Shown in pieces: positions 6,753 through 9,163 of a DNA stretch of 9,163 nt; the first letter of the stretch is position 1, and the number at the start of each line of letters is the position of its first letter. The translations under genes and the position numbers were made by a program. Below the pieces are notes generated by a model. That model saw only the letters and a program-made list of their open reading frames with translations, did not search any database and was not told where the DNA came from. Source of the DNA: an uncultured Collinsella sp. (GTDB lineage Bacteria; Actinomycetota; Coriobacteriia; Coriobacteriales; Coriobacteriaceae); assembly GCA_900550815.1 (NCBI GenBank), contig URTW01000075.1, positions 1 through 9,163 on the forward strand, given 5' to 3'.

Positions 6753-7613
6753 ATGAATCCCATTACCATGAAGCTCGTCGTCGATGATCTGATTTTGCAG
6801 GCTCTGCGCGAGGACATCACGTTTGAGGACGTGAGTACGGCGAGCGTGTGCCCCACGGCGCGCCCCGCTACCGTTGAGCTCATCGCCAAGGCCGACGGCG
6901 TTATCGCCGGCCTGGACGTATTCGCCCGCACCTTTGAGCTGCTGGATCCGCAGAGCTCCGTGTTGTTCGATGTCGCGGACGGCGACGAGGTACACGCTGG
7001 CGACCATGTGGGCCAGGTGCGCGGCGACGCGCGCGTGCTGCTTTCGGGCGAGCGCGTGGCGCTCAACTACCTGCAGCGCATGAGCGGCATCGCCACTTAC
7101 ACGCATCGGATGGCGGCTGCGCTCGAGGGCACCAAGACCGTGCTTGTCGACACGCGCAAGACCACGCCGGGCATGCGCGTCTTCGAGAAGGCCGCAGTCG
7201 AAATCGGCGGCGGCAGCAACCACCGCTATAACCTGTCGACGGCTGTCATGCTCAAGGACAACCACATCGACGCCGCCGGTGGCGTGGCACGCGCGATTGA
7301 GATGGCGCGCGCCCATGCGTCGTTTACCACGACGGTCGAGATCGAGTGCGAGAACCTGGACATGGTGCGCGAGGCAGTTGAGGCCGGCGCCGATATCATC
7401 ATGCTCGACAACATGACCCACGACGACATGGCCGCCGCCATCGAGCTTATCGCCGGTCGCGCCAAGACCGAGTGCTCGGGCAACGTGGACGCCAACAATA
7501 TTCGCGCGCTCGCCGACCTGGGCGTTGACTTTATCAGCTCGGGGGCGTTGACGCACTCTGCGCCGATTCTCGACCTCTCGCTCAAGCACCTGCGTCTGCT
7601 GGACGGTAAATAA
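6753..7613 (+). CDS. nadC: Nicotinate-nucleotide pyrophosphorylase (quinolinate phosphoribosyltransferase) NadC
   Basis: NadC converts quinolinate and PRPP to nicotinate mononucleotide with release of CO2 and pyrophosphate, the step joining the de novo route to common NAD synthesis. The 286-residue length is normal. Conserved blocks are ALREDITFEDVST, LSGERVALNYLQRMSGIAT (Arg101), VDTRKTTPGMR (Arg135, Lys136), GGGSNHRYNLS (Arg158), MLKDNHI (Lys168), VEIECEN (Glu198), IMLDNM (Asp219) and SSGALTHSAP. These match the substrate-binding Arg/Lys pattern of characterised enzymes at a nearly constant offset. ATG 6753 follows GGAGGAG (6740-6746), which overlaps the end of nadB, at six bases. The stop overlaps the niaR start. 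Confidence 0.97.
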   Translation: MNPITMKLVVDDLILQALREDITFEDVSTASVCPTARPATVELIAKADGVIAGLDVFARTFELLDPQSSVLFDVADGDEVHAGDHVGQVRGDARVLLSGERVALNYLQRMSGIATYTHRMAAALEGTKTVLVDTRKTTPGMRVFEKAAVEIGGGSNHRYNLSTAVMLKDNHIDAAGGVARAIEMARAHASFTTTVEIECENLDMVREAVEAGADIIMLDNMTHDDMAAAIELIAGRAKTECSGNVDANNIRALADLGVDFISSGALTHSAPILDLSLKHLRLLDGK

Positions 7614-8158
7614 TGGACGCCCGCGAGCGTCGCCGTGCCATCATGGCCGTGCTCGAGAGAGCCAAAGGTCCCGTCTCGGGCAGCGCGCTTGCCCGCGAGG
7701 TGGGCGTGAGCCGCCAGATTGTCGTGCAAGACATCGCCCTGCTGCGTGCCGACGGGCACGATGTCGTGGCGACCAACCGTGGTTATGTGCTGCAGGAGGC
7801 CCCCAGCAGCCCCGCCGTGCCCCCGCGCGTGGTCAAGGTTCGCCCCGGCGTGGAGCAGGCAGGCGATGAACTCACGAGTATCGTCGACGCCGGAGGCGCC
7901 GTGCTCAACGTGATCGTCAATCACCGCGTGTACGGTAAGATTACGGCCGACCTGGACATCCGCAATCGTCGCGATGTTGAGCGCTACCTGCACGATATCG
8001 AGAGCGGCAAGAGCTTTCCGCTGCTAACGGTAACCAGCGGCTATCACTTCCACCGCATCGCAGCAGAAGACGAGCAAACCCTCGACGAGATCGAGGCCAT
8101 ACTCAAGGAGAAGGGCTACCTGGCAGACCTCATGCCCTACGAAGACGACCTGTCCTAG
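7613..8158 (+). CDS. niaR: NiaR-family niacin-responsive transcriptional repressor (HTH_11 + 3H domain)
   Basis: This 181-residue protein has an N-terminal winged helix-turn-helix (about 6-60; SGSALAREVGVSRQIVVQDI then a wing ending RGYVLQ) and a C-terminal 3H ligand domain (about 73-175; IVDAGGAVLNVIVNHRVYG, RNRRDVERYL, SGYHFHRI). NiaR/YrxA proteins bind niacin and repress NAD synthesis and niacin uptake genes. Length and domain order are normal. Metal-site equivalents Glu86, His145 and His147 are present, but the first His expected near residue 78 is Pro and no His lies between 49 and 104. The ATG shares its A with the nadC TAA (TAATG), so translation is probably coupled. Autoregulation through the palindrome before nadA is the natural inference. 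Confidence 0.92.
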   Translation: MDARERRRAIMAVLERAKGPVSGSALAREVGVSRQIVVQDIALLRADGHDVVATNRGYVLQEAPSSPAVPPRVVKVRPGVEQAGDELTSIVDAGGAVLNVIVNHRVYGKITADLDIRNRRDVERYLHDIESGKSFPLLTVTSGYHFHRIAAEDEQTLDEIEAILKEKGYLADLMPYEDDLS

Positions 8159-8171
8159 TAACGACGAATGC

Positions 8172-8210
8172 AAAAGGAGGCCTCCGCGGCGATGCGGAGG
8201 CCTCCTTTTT
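8172..8210. terminator. Bidirectional terminator between niaR and the ferredoxin gene
   Basis: A perfect 16-bp stem, AAAAGGAGGCCTCCGC (8172-8187) with 8194-8209, closes on the loop GGCGAT. The + strand ends in five T residues and the - strand in four, so it can end both the nad operon and the convergent ferredoxin transcript. It begins 13 bases after the niaR stop. Confidence 0.92.
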
Positions 8211-8249
8211 GTGCACGGTGTACTTGTGAGTGTGCAAGTGGGGGAGTTG

Positions 8250-8435
8250 TTACTCCTCGACGATCTCGGTGATCGCGCCGGCGGGGCAAGCGTCCTGGCA
8301 AGCGCCACAGGCGACGCAGGAATCCTCGTCAGCGTCGTTAGCGACGTCCTGGAGCTCCTGAACGCCAGCGGGGCAGGAGTCGACGCAAACGCCACAAGCG
8401 ATGCACTCGTCGGCATCAATTACGGGATGAGCCAT
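8250..8435 (-). CDS. Small 2[4Fe-4S] ferredoxin
   Basis: A 61-residue acidic soluble electron carrier of the clostridial/bacterial type. Both cluster motifs are complete: Cys11, 14, 17, 21 (CIACGVCVDSCP) and Cys40, 43, 46, 50 (CVACGACQDACP). As usual, the fourth Cys of each motif probably ligates the other cluster. It should carry low-potential electrons for anaerobic enzymes; the partner is not shown by context. The start is the ATG reading leftward from 8435, preceded by AGAGAGGAAA (complement of 8441-8450); the frame extends 22 codons further upstream but that part is not ferredoxin-like. It is a single gene converging on the nad operon, with which it shares the terminator. Confidence 0.95.
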   Translation of the reverse strand: MAHPVIDADECIACGVCVDSCPAGVQELQDVANDADEDSCVACGACQDACPAGAITEIVEE

Positions 8436-8454
8436 GGTAGTTTCCTCTCTGTTG

Positions 8455-8482
8455 ACCGACGCTACAGGCGATGCGCGTCGGT
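8455..8482 (-). promoter_or_regulatory. Hairpin in the ferredoxin leader
   Basis: ACCGACGC (8455-8462) and GCGTCGGT (8475-8482) form a perfect 8-bp stem with a 12-base loop. On the ferredoxin transcript it sits between the predicted transcription start and the ribosome binding site. It may affect mRNA stability or translation; no known riboswitch class is recognised. Confidence 0.45.
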
Positions 8483-8496
8483 TTGATTCGGGCAAA

Positions 8497-8524
8497 AACA
8501 TACCACGGGAGCGACCGTTTGCAA
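8497..8524 (-). promoter_or_regulatory. Predicted ferredoxin promoter
   Basis: On the - strand TTGCAA (8519-8524) and TATGTT (8497-8502) are separated by 16 bases, each with four matches to the sigma-70 consensus. The leader would be about 55 bases. Confidence 0.4.
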
Positions 8525-8944
8525 TACCCTCTGACCGGCATCTTCATACCGTTCGCCGAGTATGCCACGGCTTACTAAAAAACATGCAGGTGAGGCCGTT
8601 GAGCTGCGCAAATGTTAGCTATAGGTGACTTGAAATATGGGGCGATTGAGCGTGCTTGCGGAAACCGCATCCCGTAATTCACGTCCAAAACGGGACACGG
8701 CTTCAGGCTCGCACCTCAGTCAACTCTACATAGATCTCAATAGATCTACCGAGAACTCAAACAGTGCATCTACCTGCGCATTTGAGAACCTAAACTCTCA
8801 GAGATAAGAAATCTTATATGAATTGACTTAGATTTTGTATATTCCGGCCCATAAGGGGATACACTACATCCTGAAAGACAAGCCGAAGCGCCGCGCGACA
8901 GACCGTCGAGGCGGCGCGAACGCAAAAGAGAGAGGGAATTTCTA
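8525..8944 (+). other. Intergenic region upstream of dnaK
   Basis: These 420 bases hold no convincing gene. Visible structures: TGCGG/CCGCA (8657-8669) next to TCCCGT/ACGGGA (8670-8695), two adjacent hairpins; two TAGATCT copies ten bases apart (8731-8737, 8741-8747), each containing the palindrome AGATCT; TGAGA/TCTCA eight bases apart near 8783-8800; and ATAAGA/TCTTAT (8804-8817). The stretch 8720-8845 is far more AT-rich than its surroundings and probably holds the dnaK promoter, but no -35/-10 pair stands out clearly (TTGAGA-17-TAAGAA and TTGTAT-17-GATACA are weak candidates). No CIRCE element and no convincing HAIR (HspR) site is seen. Confidence 0.5.
8888..8917 (+). promoter_or_regulatory. 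GC-rich two-tier hairpin in the dnaK leader
   Basis: GCGCCGC (8888-8894) pairs with GCGGCGC (8911-8917), and inside it CGAC (8896-8899) pairs with GTCG (8905-8908). It ends ten bases before the GAGAGAGGG ribosome binding site (8928-8936), which it leaves free. It has no T run and appears too GC-rich to melt as an RNA thermometer. Confidence 0.5.
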
Positions 8945-9163
8945 ATGAGTAAGATTCTTGGTAGCGACCTTGGTACTACTAACTCCGCTATGGCCGTCCT
9001 CGAGGGCGGTTCTCCGACCATCATCGTGAACGCCGAGGGCGACCGCACCACCCCGTCCGATGATGGCTTCCGTGCTGACGGCGCCCGAGACGTGAGTAAG
9101 GCCGCTAAGAACCACACTGTCACCAACCCCAAAAACACCGTGTTCACCAACAAGCGCATCATG
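8945..9163 (+). CDS. dnaK: DnaK-like Hsp70 chaperone, N-terminal 73 residues only (3' end outside window)
   Basis: The visible part is the start of the Hsp70 ATPase domain: phosphate-binding DLGTTNS (8-14), [10 protein letters not shown] (29-38), [13 protein letters not shown] and KRIM. ATG 8945 follows GAGAGAGGG (8928-8936) at eight bases. DnaK uses ATP to bind and release unfolded proteins with DnaJ and GrpE. Several normally conserved positions are changed: Ile of GIDLGTT is Ser7, the SVV pair is Asp39-Asp40, the Gly of VG..AK is Ser51, and the FSIKR region is FTNKR (68-69). Either this is a divergent paralogue or the sequence is unreliable at this edge. The gene faces away from the ferredoxin gene across a long regulatory region. 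Confidence 0.85.
   Translation, partial: MSKILGSDLGTTNSAMAVLEGGSPTIIVNAEGDRTTPSDDGFRADGARDVSKAAKNHTVTNPKNTVFTNKRIM

Noticed and set aside
6582..7589. 335-codon - strand open frame opposite nadB/nadC
   Set aside because: It is a codon-bias shadow of two well-supported genes and has no family features.
8211..8486. 91-codon + strand open frame opposite the ferredoxin gene
   Set aside because: It is a shadow of a ferredoxin with both complete cluster motifs, and it starts inside the DNA just after the terminator without promoter signals.
8436..8501. 22-codon N-terminal extension of the ferredoxin
   Set aside because: The extension is encoded by the leader hairpin and overlaps the predicted promoter; the inner ATG has the ribosome binding site and gives the normal family start.
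8640..8700. Possible tRNA or structured small RNA
   Set aside because: The two hairpins do not fit a tRNA cloverleaf, no T-loop motif is present, and no known small RNA family is recognised.
8782..8800. HAIR-like (HspR) site
   Set aside because: TTGAG and ACTC occur close together, but the spacing and outer bases do not match the CTTGAGT-N7-ACTCAAG pattern.

Overview
The window looks like chromosome from a high-GC Coriobacteriia gut actinobacterium, most like Collinsella. The basis is strong G/C third-codon bias, a Coriobacteria-style DnaK N-terminus, a large wall-anchored protein of MBG/YDG-type modules, and an operon combining de novo NAD genes with a NiaR repressor. The genus is inferred from sequence style, not from a database match.

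Layout. (1) Bases 2-3805, + strand: the C-terminal 1,267 residues of a very large surface protein built from a tandem ~460-residue repeat, ending in a Thr-rich/Lys-rich stretch and an LPESG sorting signal. (2) Bases 3806-4290: a 485-bp non-coding gap holding four successive inverted repeats. These are a terminator, a 199-bp palindromic MITE-like element, a long wobble-paired hairpin, and a perfect 19-bp-arm palindrome overlapping a promoter. (3) Bases 4291-8158: nadA-nadB-nadC-niaR, a compact operon on the + strand closed by a strong two-way terminator at 8172-8210. (4) Bases 8250-8435, - strand: a small 2[4Fe-4S] ferredoxin with its own promoter and leader hairpin. (5) Bases 8525-8944: a long AT-rich upstream region leading into the first 73 codons of a dnaK-like gene cut by the window end.

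How the genes work together. NadB oxidises L-aspartate to iminoaspartate. NadA (a [4Fe-4S] enzyme) condenses it with dihydroxyacetone phosphate to quinolinate, and NadC converts quinolinate to nicotinate mononucleotide. NiaR, translationally coupled to nadC, is the expected niacin-responsive repressor. The 19-bp-arm palindrome just upstream of nadA is its obvious candidate operator, because the -35 box lies in the palindrome centre and the right arm fills the 17-bp spacer. This would close an autoregulatory loop.

Most unusual points: the cluster of non-coding inverted repeats before nadA; a second palindrome inside the operon between nadA and nadB that may compete with pairing of the nadB ribosome binding site; a NiaR lacking the first expected metal-binding histidine; and a dnaK start with non-conservative changes at normally near-invariant positions right at the window edge. 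I see no complete new defence or mobile system, CRISPR array, tRNA or rRNA.
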